Positions 26,022-35,537 are shown, counted from the first letter of the stretch. The stretch is DNA of 64,000 nucleotides from Motiliproteus sp. SC1-56 (GCF_017309075.1 NZ_JAEMGS010000003.1:1-64000); one strand, 5' to 3'. Numbers and translations: made by a program. Notes: a model not told the origin generated them from the letters alone.

Positions 26022-26948
26022 ATGCAATTACATGACTACATCAACGGCCTCGGCCAGGACCTGAAGCGCCGCTTCGGAGAGAAGGTCCACAAACTCAGCA
26101 TTAATGCCGAGTTCACCTGCCCCAACCGAGACGGCACCCTTGGCCGCGGCGGCTGTACCTTCTGTAACAACGCCTCGTTCAATGCCAATACCCGCAGCCA
26201 GCTCAGCATTCGCGAGCAGCTGGAGCGGAGCAAGCCGGGGATGCGGGCGCGCCGCTACCTGGCCTACTTTCAGGCCTACACCAACACCTACGCCGAAACC
26301 GAAGCCCTTCAACGTATGTACCAGGAGGCGCTCGACGTGGCAGACATGGTCGGCCTATGCGTGGGCACCCGCCCGGATTGTGTGCCCGACGCCACCCTTG
26401 ATCTGCTGGCAAGTTATCAGGCGCAGGGGTTCGAGGTGTGGCTGGAGCTGGGGCTGCAGTCAGCTTTCGATGCCACTCTGGAGCGGGTCAACCGCGGTCA
26501 CGGTTTTGCCGCTTACGTGGACACGGTGCGCCGGGCTCACGCCCGCGGCCTGAAGGTCTGCACCCACCTGATTGTCGGCCTGCCCGGCGAAGCCCCTGAG
26601 GACAGTCTGGTCACCCTGGAGCGGGTGCTGGAGGTCGGTTGCGAGGGGCTGAAGCTGCACCCGCTGCACATCGTGCGCGGCAGCATCATGGCCCGGCAAT
26701 GGAAGAAGGGTGAGATCGAGCCCATCTCCATTGAAGCGTACGTGACCACGGCCGCCGAAATGATCCGTCACACGCCAGCCGAGGTGGTTTACCACCGAGT
26801 GACCGCCACCGCCCGCCGCCCCACGCTGCTGGCGCCGCAGTGGTGCGATAATCGCTGGCCTGCGTTCAACGGTATCGCCGAACACCTGGCTCGCCATGGC
26901 GGCCAGGGCAGCGCCCTGGCGCCAAGCCGGCTCGCCGCTACACTTTGA
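26022..26948 (+). CDS. yhcC: TIGR01212 family radical SAM protein YhcC
   Basis: A 308-residue protein equal in length to E. coli YhcC (309 aa). It starts [19 protein letters not shown]; an upstream in-frame ATG at 25926 would add an unsupported tail. The radical SAM cluster cysteines are in [18 protein letters not shown] near residue 30, with wider spacing than the standard CxxxCxx[14 protein letters not shown] and [19 protein letters not shown] follow. It is related to the Elp3 family, but its reaction is not known. It converges with the chemoreceptor gene, overlapping it by 11 bases. Confidence 0.92.
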   Translation: MQLHDYINGLGQDLKRRFGEKVHKLSINAEFTCPNRDGTLGRGGCTFCNNASFNANTRSQLSIREQLERSKPGMRARRYLAYFQAYTNTYAETEALQRMYQEALDVADMVGLCVGTRPDCVPDATLDLLASYQAQGFEVWLELGLQSAFDATLERVNRGHGFAAYVDTVRRAHARGLKVCTHLIVGLPGEAPEDSLVTLERVLEVGCEGLKLHPLHIVRGSIMARQWKKGEIEPISIEAYVTTAAEMIRHTPAEVVYHRVTATARRPTLLAPQWCDNRWPAFNGIAEHLARHGGQGSALAPSRLAATL

Positions 26949-28983
26949 ACTTGGCCACCAGGCTCTGCAGGCTGCCGGCCTGAGCCGCCAGCTCGCCGCT
27001 GGATTCAGAGGTCTGATTGACCGCACTCACGGCCTGGTCGGCGCGCTCCTCGATATCCACGATACTGCGGGTAATCTCCTCTGCGGCCGCCTCCTGCTGC
27101 ACCATGGCGGCGGCAATCTGCTCGGTCTGCTCGGCAATCGCCTCCACTTCCTGAGTGATGCGGGCCAGGGCGCTGCCCGCCCGTCCCGCCTGTTCGGTAG
27201 AGGCCGCAGCCCCTTCCTGACTGGTAGCCATCGCCTGGTGAGCCTGCTCGGTGCGTAACTGCAGCCCCTCGATCACGGTCTGGATTTCCTGCGTTGAGGC
27301 CTGGGTGCGCTGAGCCAGGGTCCGCACCTCGTCGGCCACCACCGCGAACCCCCTGCCCTGCTCGCCGGCGCGGGCCGCCTCGATCGCCGCGTTCAGCGCC
27401 AGCAAGTTGGTCTGCTCGGCAATATTGCGGATCACATCCAGCACGGTGCCGATCCGGGCGCTGTCTTCGGTCAGCTGCTCCACCACCGAGCCGGTGTCGG
27501 CGAGCTCCTGCGCGAGTTTCGTGGTGGCACGGACCGTCTGCTCGACCACCTGCTGGCCTTCGAGTGCCAGCTGTCGTGCCTGGCTTGCCGACTGGCTGGC
27601 GCTCTCGGTATTGTGCGCCACTTCACGGCTCGAAGCGCTCATCTCGGTGACCGCCGAGGCCACCTGCCCGGTCCGGTTGCGCTGCTCCAATACGCCTTCA
27701 CGGGTCTCGTTGGCAACCGCCGACAGCTCCTCCGCCTGGGAGGCCAGCACCCCCGAGGTCGACGCCACATCGCCGATGGTATCGCGCAGACGCTGCGTCA
27801 TCCGTTCCATGTTCTGGTTGAGCAGTACCAGCTCATCATTAGTCGCCTTATCGTTCATCGCACCAAGATGAACGGTCAGGTCTCCATCGGCGATTTGCTG
27901 ACTGGCAACAGACATCCTCTGCACCGCCTGCACAATCACCCGGACCACGAAATACATCAGCGCCAAAACACAGACAACGCCCACCAAGGTGGCGACCACC
28001 ATCATGCCCAGCGCCGTTGACTGGGTGCGTTCGACAAGGGCCATCTGCCCTTCCACCTTGCTATCCCCCGCCTCCTCAATCGCCTCGATGGTAGACAGGA
28101 AAGACTCGGCTGCGGCCTGGTAGAGCCGGCTGTTTTCACGGAAAGCTTCGAACGCGGCCACCGCCGCCGAGAAATCCTGCTGATGAGTAGAGAGGGCGCT
28201 GTCAATCGCCTCGGCAAAGCGTTGGCCGGCGAACGCCCCCTTGCCCACCGCCTGTCGCCGGAAGAGCGGATGCGCACCGATCTCCTCGACGTTGGCGCTG
28301 AGGTCGGCCAGCGCCTCCTCTAGGCGCTGGCGAACCGCGCCTTCTTCGGCGGCACCGGCGCCCATTATGCTGACCAGGCGCTGGTAGTTGTAAAAGCGGG
28401 TCAGCAGCTCGATCTGGGTTTCCATACCGCCGTCGGCGGCCGACCACTTCTCGCTCAAGCCGCCGTTCCAGCTGATCAACCGATCAGGATTAGCTTCCAG
28501 GGATTCGACCGCCGAATCACCCAGCTCCTCGGCCTGGATCATCAGCTGCTGAAACGCGTTAAAGTGCTCGCGCAGGGCCGTATCGGCCGCCTGGAAGCGG
28601 TCAAAGCTGGTCAGGAGCCGGGCTTGCGCCTGGCGGTAGGATTCGGTCTGAGTACGGACCTGGGTGACCTCTTCGTCAGCGAGCAGCCCTGCCGCGACCA
28701 TCCGCCCGAGTGCCTCCTCCGCGGTGGCGCGCCCCTCGTCGATCAGCGCCTGGGCCTCCGCCCGATCGACCTGCCCGGAAATCGCCTGGCCGACACCGAG
28801 CATCTCTGCCTCGATGCCGATACTGCCCTCCATGGCGCCGTCGGCGGTGTCCCAGGCGGGACCGGTAATGAAGTTCAGTAGACCGGAGAGTTTGTAGACG
28901 CCGAAAATGCCCGCCGCGCTGCACAACCCCACCATTGCCAGCACCAGCAGGTACCCGCCACCCAGTTTGGTCACTATCCGCAT
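26938..28983 (-). CDS. methyl-accepting chemotaxis protein with large periplasmic sensor
   Basis: A 681-residue chemoreceptor. One transmembrane helix ([19 protein letters not shown]) near residue 14 precedes a helical periplasmic domain of about 300 residues, compatible with the HBM type. A second helix ([19 protein letters not shown]) near 335 leads to HAMP and the cytoplasmic signalling domain, whose hairpin tip has the conserved [19 protein letters not shown]. It should bind a periplasmic ligand and control CheA. An FNR/Dnr-like box lies about 80 bp upstream, suggesting expression at low oxygen. Confidence 0.92.
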   Translation of the reverse strand: MRIVTKLGGGYLLVLAMVGLCSAAGIFGVYKLSGLLNFITGPAWDTADGAMEGSIGIEAEMLGVGQAISGQVDRAEAQALIDEGRATAEEALGRMVAAGLLADEEVTQVRTQTESYRQAQARLLTSFDRFQAADTALREHFNAFQQLMIQAEELGDSAVESLEANPDRLISWNGGLSEKWSAADGGMETQIELLTRFYNYQRLVSIMGAGAAEEGAVRQRLEEALADLSANVEEIGAHPLFRRQAVGKGAFAGQRFAEAIDSALSTHQQDFSAAVAAFEAFRENSRLYQAAAESFLSTIEAIEEAGDSKVEGQMALVERTQSTALGMMVVATLVGVVCVLALMYFVVRVIVQAVQRMSVASQQIADGDLTVHLGAMNDKATNDELVLLNQNMERMTQRLRDTIGDVASTSGVLASQAEELSAVANETREGVLEQRNRTGQVASAVTEMSASSREVAHNTESASQSASQARQLALEGQQVVEQTVRATTKLAQELADTGSVVEQLTEDSARIGTVLDVIRNIAEQTNLLALNAAIEAARAGEQGRGFAVVADEVRTLAQRTQASTQEIQTVIEGLQLRTEQAHQAMATSQEGAAASTEQAGRAGSALARITQEVEAIAEQTEQIAAAMVQQEAAAEEITRSIVDIEERADQAVSAVNQTSESSGELAAQAGSLQSLVAKFKV

Positions 28984-29062
28984 AATACCCCTCCTAGAAT
29001 GCGACTGCTGAACACCCGAGAGCGATCGAGTCCAGTCAAGTTAGGACACTATCGAACGTAAA

Positions 29063-29076
29063 CTGATATAAATCAA
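29063..29076 (-). promoter_or_regulatory. FNR/Dnr-like box upstream of the chemoreceptor gene
   Basis: On the minus strand the site reads TTGAT-TTAT-ATCAG, a nine of ten match to the palindrome TTGAT-N4-ATCAA used by FNR, Anr and Dnr. Its centre is 86 bp from the chemoreceptor start. A TAACTT hexamer lies at 29043-29038, so transcription near 29031 would put the box about 39 bases upstream, close to the class II spacing. Confidence 0.6.
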
Positions 29077-29141
29077 CAGATACTCAGAAAGAAGCAGCCC
29101 GCGGGAGCGCTCGGCAGCACCAAGTGTCGGTGCCGCCGGCC

Positions 29142-29831
29142 TTATTCAAAGCTGCGCAGGCCAGCGATATCGCGCACTCGGATTTCCCGTCCGTGCACCT
29201 CGATCACACCGGCTTTGGCAAGATTTGCCATGATACGGGACAGGGTCTCGGGGGTGACCGAGAGACGCGAGGCGATCACCTGCTTGGGGGTGTTGAGCAG
29301 GATCAGTGCGCCATTCTCGGCGTCATGGGGAAGCAGCTCGCAGAGGTAACGTACCACCCGGAAGGTGGCGTTCTGCTGGGTGAGGTTAACCACGTCGTTA
29401 AGGCGGGCGTGCAGGCGCATGCTGAGATCTCCGAGGATCCGCATGCAGGCGGCCATATTTTGCTGCAACAACGCCATGTAGGCCTGGCCGTCGATGGCGT
29501 ACACCCGGGCGGGCCTGACGGCCTGGGCATTGACCGGGTAGCGGTTACGCTGCATAAAGAGCACCGCTTCGGCAATCGTCTGGCCGGGGTGGACGATCTC
29601 GACCACTTTCTCGTTACCGTCCGCGGCGCGGCGAAACAGTTTTATCTGTCCATCCGCCAAGAGGAAAAAGCGCTTAGCCTCCTCCTCCTGGTGGAACAAC
29701 ACCTGTTCGGCCTCCAGCTCATGCAAACGAACCCCGGCCACCAGGCGCTCGAGCTCCGGCTCGTCCAGGGGCGCAAAAAGGTAATGCCGTTTGATTGCCG
29801 CGAGGGCCCGTTGCCGCTGTTGCCCGTCCAT
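29142..29831 (-). CDS. dnr: Crp/Fnr family regulator, Dnr-like
   Basis: A 229-residue Crp/Fnr regulator. The cyclic-nucleotide-type sensor (residues 10-130, FFLLADGQIKLFRR, VEIVHPGQTIAEAVLFM) has no N-terminal cysteine cluster, so it is not an Fe-S FNR. A dimer helix and winged HTH follow (TPKQVIASRLSVTPETLSRIM). The length and the pattern match pseudomonad Dnr, which senses nitric oxide through heme and activates denitrification. No denitrification gene is in this window. Shares a divergent promoter region with the CheY-like gene, where a matching box lies at 29933. Confidence 0.75.
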   Translation of the reverse strand: MDGQQRQRALAAIKRHYLFAPLDEPELERLVAGVRLHELEAEQVLFHQEEEAKRFFLLADGQIKLFRRAADGNEKVVEIVHPGQTIAEAVLFMQRNRYPVNAQAVRPARVYAIDGQAYMALLQQNMAACMRILGDLSMRLHARLNDVVNLTQQNATFRVVRYLCELLPHDAENGALILLNTPKQVIASRLSVTPETLSRIMANLAKAGVIEVHGREIRVRDIAGLRSFE

Positions 29832-29932
29832 CAGAACTCCCCGTCCTCGCCTTACACCTCAAATGGGGCCTAAATTTACTCCCGCCCCCTCGCGATTGAA
29901 AGCACCGGATTAAAGTGATCCCTGACAATAAC

Positions 29933-29946
29933 TCGATCCGGATCAA
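29933..29946 (+). promoter_or_regulatory. FNR/Dnr-like box between dnr and the CheY-like gene
   Basis: The site reads TCGAT-CCGG-ATCAA, nine of ten to TTGAT-N4-ATCAA. A GATACT hexamer at 29969-29974 would start transcription near 29981, which puts the box centre 41.5 bases upstream, the class II activator position. It may also serve autoregulation of the divergent dnr-like gene. Confidence 0.6.
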
Positions 29947-30018
29947 TGAAATCAGCTTTGTATGGGCAGATACTGAAGCCGCCAGAGTTATCTCAACGCA
30001 GAGAACAAGGAACAGGCC

Positions 30019-30387
30019 ATGACAGGAAAAAAGGTACTGGTGGTAGACGATGCCGCGACCGTTCGCCAGGCGGTGCGGGCTGCGGTGACGGCCGAGGGCC
30101 ACGAGGTGGTCGAGGCGAGCAACGGCAAGGAAGCGATCAAAAAGCTGCAGGCGCAGCGCATCAGCCTGATGATCACCGATATCGACCTTGCGGCGGTGGA
30201 CGGCATTACCCTGACCCGCTCGGTGAAAAGGGTTTCAAGCTATCAATCGCTGCCGGTCGTGTTCCTGACCGCGGAGGATGCGCAGACATTCCTGACCCAA
30301 GCCAAAGAGGCCGGAGCCTGCGCCTGGATCGACAAACCCTTTACCCAGGCCGAGATTCAGGGGGTGGTGCGCTCGCTCCTGCGCTGA
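30019..30387 (+). CDS. CheY-like response regulator
   Basis: A 122-residue receiver domain with no output domain. VLVVDDAATVRQAVRAAV carries the acidic pocket, MITDIDLAAVDGITL holds the phosphorylated Asp, VVFLTAEDAQ the switch Thr, and the conserved lysine is in WIDKPFTQ. It resembles chemotaxis CheY-type regulators (IDLAAVDG rather than the usual MPxMDG). Gene order and a Dnr-like box suggest control by low oxygen or NO, perhaps together with the nearby chemoreceptor. Partner kinase is not in this window. Confidence 0.9.
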   Translation: MTGKKVLVVDDAATVRQAVRAAVTAEGHEVVEASNGKEAIKKLQAQRISLMITDIDLAAVDGITLTRSVKRVSSYQSLPVVFLTAEDAQTFLTQAKEAGACAWIDKPFTQAEIQGVVRSLLR

Positions 30388-30395
30388 AGAGCCGT

Positions 30396-31085
30396 TCAGG
30401 CCACCTGCGACCGGGCCCGTGTATAGAGAAGCAGGCACTGGCCGGCGAACTTGCGCTGACGCGCCACGCGCACCGCCACCTCATCCTGCTGCACGGTGCG
30501 CAACTCCGCCATGCCGACGGCGCGGGTCAGGATCCGCAGATCAGCGTCATCCCGCTTGCGCTCCACCCACTCCATGATCAGCACATTGGATTTATCGTTG
30601 AAGGAGCTGGAGCGGCAGCTTTCGCGGATCAGGCACTGGTCGCAGATGGGGTTGCGGGTATTACGCCGCTGCACCGCCTGGGCCTGCATGGCCGAGCCCC
30701 GGTAGCGGCGCCACTCGTCAATCCAGCTGATCTTGCGCTTGGTGATGCGAATCCCCAGGATCGCCCCGCCGAAGGCCATCATCGCAAAGCCCCCCAGGAT
30801 GAAGAGCCCCTGTTCGGCGAAACGCATCACCAGCACCCCACCGCCGATATAAAGAAACGGTAGCGACTCATAAATATCTTCGTGCAAAAACAAGCTCTTG
30901 CGGCTATCCGGCACCCGCTTGTTGACCCGCCGCGCATCCGAGCGCAGCACCCAGGTGATCGCCCCGCCGGTGTAGAGCACCCAGGCACAGATCAGCACCA
31001 CCCAGTTGGACTGGGAGACCATCAGCGCCAGCGCACCGAAGATGTAGAGGTAGGGCAGAACTTCGTAGAGAGGACGGGGTAACAT
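30396..31085 (-). CDS. membrane protein with cytoplasmic cysteine motif
   Basis: A 229-residue protein I do not recognise. The first 110 residues hold four hydrophobic segments arranged as two similar pairs (YEVLPYLYIFGALALMV with a second pair starting YESLPFLYIGGGVLVM), an internal repeat. A basic linker leads to a cytoplasmic domain with NPICDQCLIRESCRSS, a CxxCxxxxxC pattern that could bind a metal or Fe-S cluster or act as a redox switch. It converges with the CheY-like gene, nine bases apart. Function unknown. Confidence 0.6.
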   Translation of the reverse strand: MLPRPLYEVLPYLYIFGALALMVSQSNWVVLICAWVLYTGGAITWVLRSDARRVNKRVPDSRKSLFLHEDIYESLPFLYIGGGVLVMRFAEQGLFILGGFAMMAFGGAILGIRITKRKISWIDEWRRYRGSAMQAQAVQRRNTRNPICDQCLIRESCRSSSFNDKSNVLIMEWVERKRDDADLRILTRAVGMAELRTVQQDEVAVRVARQRKFAGQCLLLYTRARSQVA

Positions 31086-31232
31086 GGGACTCGAGTCTAT
31101 CCAGTTGACGTAGCGTCACATTCTATCGGAATGACCCGGCCCCGCTAGCCGCAGCCATCGATCCCTTGACTCAGATCATTCCCTGAGGAGCCCCTTTGGC
31201 AAGCTGCACGCCAACGCCAAGCCACCAGGGGG

Positions 31233-32258
31233 CTAGGCCATGACGAAGCCCGCCACACGCTCGAGCGTCCAGTAGGCGGCGACCGAACCCACGGCGTAGG
31301 AGGTGTATCCCAACCCCCGACTGCCCGGAGCCAGCAGCGTGGTGCTGACTCCGGCAAGGCGAGAGATGAGCGCACCCACCACCAACACCCCGGCAATAAA
31401 GAGCAGTTGCCCGGCCTCAACGCCGAGGTTGAAGGCCAGGAGCGCCACCGGCACATCGACCCGGGGCAGACCGATATCCAGCAGAGCGCGGGCAAAGCCA
31501 AGCCCGTGCAGGAGCCCAAAGACAAAAGCGACACTCCAGGGAAAGCGCTCGGTCAGGCGCAGGTTGCGCCCGGGCGGACGCACCAGCTCCGAGGCCAGTA
31601 CCACGATAGAGAGGGCGATCATCGCCTCCACCGGCGGCGCCGGCACCCACAGCCAGCCCAGGGACGCGGCACCCAGCGTAAGGCTATGGGCCAGGGTGAA
31701 CGCGGTGATGGCGAACACCAGCGGGCGTAATTTTCGAATCAGCAGCAGCAGGGTGAACACGAACAACAGGTGATCCACGCCCTCAAGAATATGGTCCACC
31801 CCAAGCCGAAAGTAATTCCCGAAGGTGGCCAGTGGCCCCTGCGGCAGCGGCACCGTAAACGCGGGAACCGCGGCGGTGAGCCGCTGGGTCTGGGTCGGTC
31901 TGCCCGGTGCCAGCGCGTAACGCACCAACGCGTCCGTCGCGGTGTTCTCCAGCCCCCGAATGCGCACTTCGCCCCCCGCCAGGCCCGGCTCGCACACCGT
32001 CACCCATCCCGAAACAAAAGCGCGACCGTCAAACACCGGGGGCGGCCCCTCCCGGTTATCACAGCCGGCGGGAAGCACCGCGTCGATGGCCATGGGCGCG
32101 CCCTGAACCTGGGGCTTGCGCCAGCTTACGCGCCACTCCTTGGCGCCGAGCGGTTGCATATCCAGCAGCCCCGGATCAAGCGCATGGGCCCAGGTTCCAT
32201 GGGACAGTGTCAGCAGCCACGCCGCCAACAGCCCAGGCAGTAGACGGATCCTTCTCAT
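31233..32258 (-). CDS. HupE/UreJ-family membrane protein
   Basis: A 341-residue protein with a signal peptide (LLPGLLAAWLLTLSHG) from the ATG at 32258, a periplasmic beta-rich domain of about 130 residues, and a C-terminal bundle of six hydrophobic segments. The motif VDHILEGVDHLLFVFTLLL and FGLLHGLGFARALLD, both with metal-liganding histidines, mark the HupE/UreJ group of presumed nickel/cobalt importers. Third gene of a cassette with a SurA-like isomerase and a DUF3604 protein; only four bases separate it from the isomerase stop. Metal import here is inferred. Confidence 0.8.
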   Translation of the reverse strand: MRRIRLLPGLLAAWLLTLSHGTWAHALDPGLLDMQPLGAKEWRVSWRKPQVQGAPMAIDAVLPAGCDNREGPPPVFDGRAFVSGWVTVCEPGLAGGEVRIRGLENTATDALVRYALAPGRPTQTQRLTAAVPAFTVPLPQGPLATFGNYFRLGVDHILEGVDHLLFVFTLLLLIRKLRPLVFAITAFTLAHSLTLGAASLGWLWVPAPPVEAMIALSIVVLASELVRPPGRNLRLTERFPWSVAFVFGLLHGLGFARALLDIGLPRVDVPVALLAFNLGVEAGQLLFIAGVLVVGALISRLAGVSTTLLAPGSRGLGYTSYAVGSVAAYWTLERVAGFVMA

Positions 32259-32262
32259 CGCC

Positions 32263-33126
32263 CTAAATCCGCTCCGCGATAATCGGCGCCGGCAGGGCGA
32301 TCTGGTAGCGCCCTTTGAGCGCCTCCAGGCGCCCCTCCGCCAGTTCAGCCCGGCGGGAAGCACGCCAGTCCCGCGCCACCTGCTCGGCAACCGACTCCAG
32401 AGGCGGCAGGCCACCGGCTACCCGCCCGGTGACCCGCACCAGGTGCTGCCCGAACGCACTCCTGACCGGTCCGGACCAGCGACCGGGAGGCAGTTCGGCA
32501 ACCTGCTGAAAAAAACCCTCGCCAAACGCCCCATCCACGGCCGTCTCCGGACTCAGGGAGAGCACCGCAGGGAGTAGCGTTGGTGTCGTGATCAATGAGT
32601 GCGGCGCCGCGCCCTGGCGAAGCGCCGCCAGCGCCCGCTCGGCATCCGCGCCGACCGCCAGCGGCACCTGCTCGAACGCCAACCGTGGCTGACGGGCGAA
32701 CCGCTCCGGATGGGCGGCGAGATGAGCCACCAGCACCGCCTCCGTCGGCTCGTTTTCCGCTTGCCCGCCCTCGAGCAGGAAACGCATCTTCTGCGCCAGC
32801 CGCTGGCGAACGACGGCATCTTCACGATCCAGGCCCAGGGCGCGCGCCTCGCGCACCAGCACCTCCTCGTTCACATACCGGTCCACCAGCCGCGCCAGCT
32901 CCTCGGTATCGGGGGCCCGTGACCAAGTCGCCTCAAAGCGCTGGGCGAGCCGCGTCACCTGCGCCTCGGAAACCACCAGCTGGGTCGGCGGGGCGACGGC
33001 GGGATCGTCCAGCGCAGAAAAAAGCGCGAACACGCCTGCCCCCAGCAGAAGAAAATGCAGCAGGGGCTCGCGGAGGAGTCGAGCCCCCAAGACCTCAGCC
33101 TGCCCCAAAACAACACGATTGCCCAT
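32263..33126 (-). CDS. SurA/PpiC-type peptidyl-prolyl isomerase
   Basis: A 287-residue membrane-anchored chaperone/isomerase. The ATG at 33126 is chosen (GGAG eight bases upstream) over a TTG eight codons further back. An N-terminal segment (LLHFLLLGAGVFALFSAL) is followed by a SurA_N-like helical region (RLVDRYVNEEVLVREARALGLD) and a parvulin-like part (FAFEQVPLAV-type strand; FGQHLVRVTGRVAGG). Isomerase activity needs checking because the domain is short. It lies between the DUF3604 and HupE genes and probably folds one of them. Confidence 0.75.
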   Translation of the reverse strand: MGNRVVLGQAEVLGARLLREPLLHFLLLGAGVFALFSALDDPAVAPPTQLVVSEAQVTRLAQRFEATWSRAPDTEELARLVDRYVNEEVLVREARALGLDREDAVVRQRLAQKMRFLLEGGQAENEPTEAVLVAHLAAHPERFARQPRLAFEQVPLAVGADAERALAALRQGAAPHSLITTPTLLPAVLSLSPETAVDGAFGEGFFQQVAELPPGRWSGPVRSAFGQHLVRVTGRVAGGLPPLESVAEQVARDWRASRRAELAEGRLEALKGRYQIALPAPIIAERI

Positions 33127-33230
33127 CCCTTGCACTCCACACTCCGTCAATTCACGTCCACCGGCCGGGGGCGCTAGATGCAGCTCCCAGAATACAGCGC
33201 CTCACTGCTTTTTACCCCGCAGCACACCTC

Positions 33231-35162
33231 CTACCCTTGGGGCGTGTACCAGATCGGCGAGGTATAGGCGCGCTCGGTCACCGTCATCGGCACCTCGTCG
33301 CTAAAATTCGCCTCCTCGAAATAGGCCGCATCATAGGCCGTCCAGCGCGGCGTCGGTATCTCAATCACGCGGGCGTAGTAAAATGCCTTCTGGGCAGGGT
33401 CAAACGCCGGATCCTGCCACACGGTGATCAGCTCGGGAGCGCCGATGGTGTTGGTCCAGGTGACGTTCTCCACATCGACCGTGCTGCCCACCGCCGGCAG
33501 CTTGCCGTCGCTGCCCGGTTCACGGTCCCCGGACCAGACCACATCAAAGACCTTCTCCTGCATCTTGCCCGAGGCGTCGAGCCAGCCCTTGATAATCTGA
33601 ATCCGGTCCAGGTTGCCCGAGTACGGATCCTTCAATGCCGCCACGAGGAAACTCGGCGCCTTCGCGCCCTCGGGGGCCGGCGGCAGGTCTGCCCCCATGG
33701 GCACCCCCTTGCCATAGCCGACAACACCGGGGCTTCTTCCCAACGCGTCCTGCGCCTCGAATGTCCAGCCGCCGAAGAAGCGCACCGAGATCCGGGTGCC
33801 GGTGGTCCCGTATACCTCCTTGCGCTTCATTGCGTCCCAGATCGAGGCCCGGGTATTCTCTCGCGCCCAGACAGCGGTCAGCCCCGATGCGCCAAGCTTC
33901 CAGTCCTTGACCGTACGTCCCTCGAAATCAAAGGCGTTGCCGGTGGAGCGCTCCGGACCCGGCTCGCTGGGCGGGAACTTGCCCCAGAAGTTGTTCTCCT
34001 CGGTGGTGGAGAGGCCGGTGTGGGCATCAGTGGAACCCAGCAGGCCGAACTTGAACGGGTTGGCCCCGAGCTCCTGTTCGAGTTTCAGTCCGCGCTTAAG
34101 TGCTTCTCGAGCGTATTCGTAGTCGATCATGCCCGGCTCTTTGGGGACCACGTTAAGGTTGCCCTTGTCCCAGATCTCGAAGTCGGCAAACTCGTCGGCA
34201 GGGGCGAGCTTGGGGTGCTGCTCCGAGGTGCCCTTGCCCTGAGTAACCTCGTAAAGGGGCTCCCAGCGGGCGCGATTCATCGCCCATTCGGCATCGATCG
34301 GCTTGCCATCTGGCGTTTCGGTGGCGAACATCAACCCGTTGGAAAGATTGCCGTTGTGCGGAATGGCCAGTACCCGACCGCCGGTCTGCGCCTCGAAATT
34401 GGCCATCCAGTCCCACAGTTCGTTGGGAATCTCGGTGTCAAAGGTGGTCAACGGGCGCACCCGGTCGGCAACGGCCTTGCCGTCACGGTAGATCACGTTG
34501 CGGTGCAGGTTGTTGCCGCCGCCGTAGTTGGAGGTCCACTCGTAGCCGATCAGGGCGGAGAAGATGCCCGGCTGGTTATGGCCCTCGACGATCTCGGTCA
34601 TCTTCTTCCAGGTGTCAAACTGCACCGTTTCATCGACCATCGCCTCGGGGAGCGTGCCCTCCCCCTGCATGGTGATCATCTCCATCACCACCGCGCTGGC
34701 GTCCGCGCCACCGGCGCTCATGCCCTCGTGCCACTCCTTGAGCTTGGGGTCCGACATGAGGTTGGGATCGCCTTCCAGCACGCCCGCCATGACCCCCATA
34801 GCGTCGGAGTGGTCGGCGACCACCATCCAGTCATAGGGACGCGAGAGTTTGACCGGCTGACCAGTGCTCGAGGTAATCTCCTCGCCCTTGGCAAAGCGCA
34901 GCGCCTCGTCAGGCCCCACCCGGGTCCCGCTGGCAATGGCATCCGCCGACCAGGAAGTATGCAGGTGCTGCTCCCCCCACAGGGGCCGGGCGGGGAAATT
35001 GCGCCCCGCGTAAGGGGAGTACCCCGGCTGGTTGAAGAAACGCTCGATTTTTTCCGCAGAGAGCGTGCCGGCGTCGGTGGATACCTGGGCGCTGGCGGGC
35101 AGCGCCAGGGTCACGCCGGCGAGAAATGCGACAAGGGGGCTAGCGAGTTTTCGACTGTGCAT
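33231..35162 (-). CDS. exported DUF3604 protein (PHP-type metal-dependent hydrolase)
   Basis: A 643-residue exported protein. The ATG at 35162 gives a signal peptide (LVAFLAGVTLALPASA, cleaved before QVST). The DUF3604 domain carries PHP-type metal-binding motifs: EQHLHTSWSADA near residue 66, VVADHSDAMG near 117, IPHNGN and STDAHTG later. PHP proteins are metal-dependent phosphoesterases or other hydrolases; this family has no assigned substrate. It opens the cassette with the isomerase (104 bp downstream) and HupE-type protein. A T-rich -10-like TATACA lies about 75 bp upstream. Confidence 0.85.
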   Translation of the reverse strand: MHSRKLASPLVAFLAGVTLALPASAQVSTDAGTLSAEKIERFFNQPGYSPYAGRNFPARPLWGEQHLHTSWSADAIASGTRVGPDEALRFAKGEEITSSTGQPVKLSRPYDWMVVADHSDAMGVMAGVLEGDPNLMSDPKLKEWHEGMSAGGADASAVVMEMITMQGEGTLPEAMVDETVQFDTWKKMTEIVEGHNQPGIFSALIGYEWTSNYGGGNNLHRNVIYRDGKAVADRVRPLTTFDTEIPNELWDWMANFEAQTGGRVLAIPHNGNLSNGLMFATETPDGKPIDAEWAMNRARWEPLYEVTQGKGTSEQHPKLAPADEFADFEIWDKGNLNVVPKEPGMIDYEYAREALKRGLKLEQELGANPFKFGLLGSTDAHTGLSTTEENNFWGKFPPSEPGPERSTGNAFDFEGRTVKDWKLGASGLTAVWARENTRASIWDAMKRKEVYGTTGTRISVRFFGGWTFEAQDALGRSPGVVGYGKGVPMGADLPPAPEGAKAPSFLVAALKDPYSGNLDRIQIIKGWLDASGKMQEKVFDVVWSGDREPGSDGKLPAVGSTVDVENVTWTNTIGAPELITVWQDPAFDPAQKAFYYARVIEIPTPRWTAYDAAYFEEANFSDEVPMTVTERAYTSPIWYTPQG

Positions 35163-35537
35163 GGCAAGGCTCCCGCACCTGGGTGAGCCGGGCGCCAAGA
35201 CAGGGCCCGATCAATCAGGGGCAATAGAAGAGAATGGGTGTATAAGGGGAATGCACCTTGCGAAGCACAACGTTAACGCTCGAACTGGCAGGTACTTGTC
35301 GCATCCGTCCCTGGCTGGATGACCCACAGGGGCCTCGGTTCCAACCTGCCGCTGGCAGGGCATGTTGACTGGTGGTTGGCCCATTGGCGGGTAGATGGCG
35401 CCCAGGGGAAAAATTCACACTTGAGGAGCGGCTTCCCTCCGAATGGGAGCCGCCAGACCACCACTAAACGGTTTAAACCAGAGCTTAGAACAAAAAAAAA
35501 GGGGGGGGGAGAAACAGGGCGAAATCAAGGGGCGAGC
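35163..35537. other. 375-bp intergenic stretch with A9-G9 tract and hairpin
   Basis: No gene seen. The 3' side of ycgN (minus strand) lies at 35538. A hairpin GCGGC-TCCC paired with GGGA-GCCGC lies at about 35423-35451, without a U-tract. A homopolymer block A9 (35492-35500) joined to G9 (35501-35509) reads as C9-T9 on the minus strand. The T9 could act as a terminator tract but has no stem in front. The DUF3604 promoter is presumably near 35220-35260. Confidence 0.5.
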
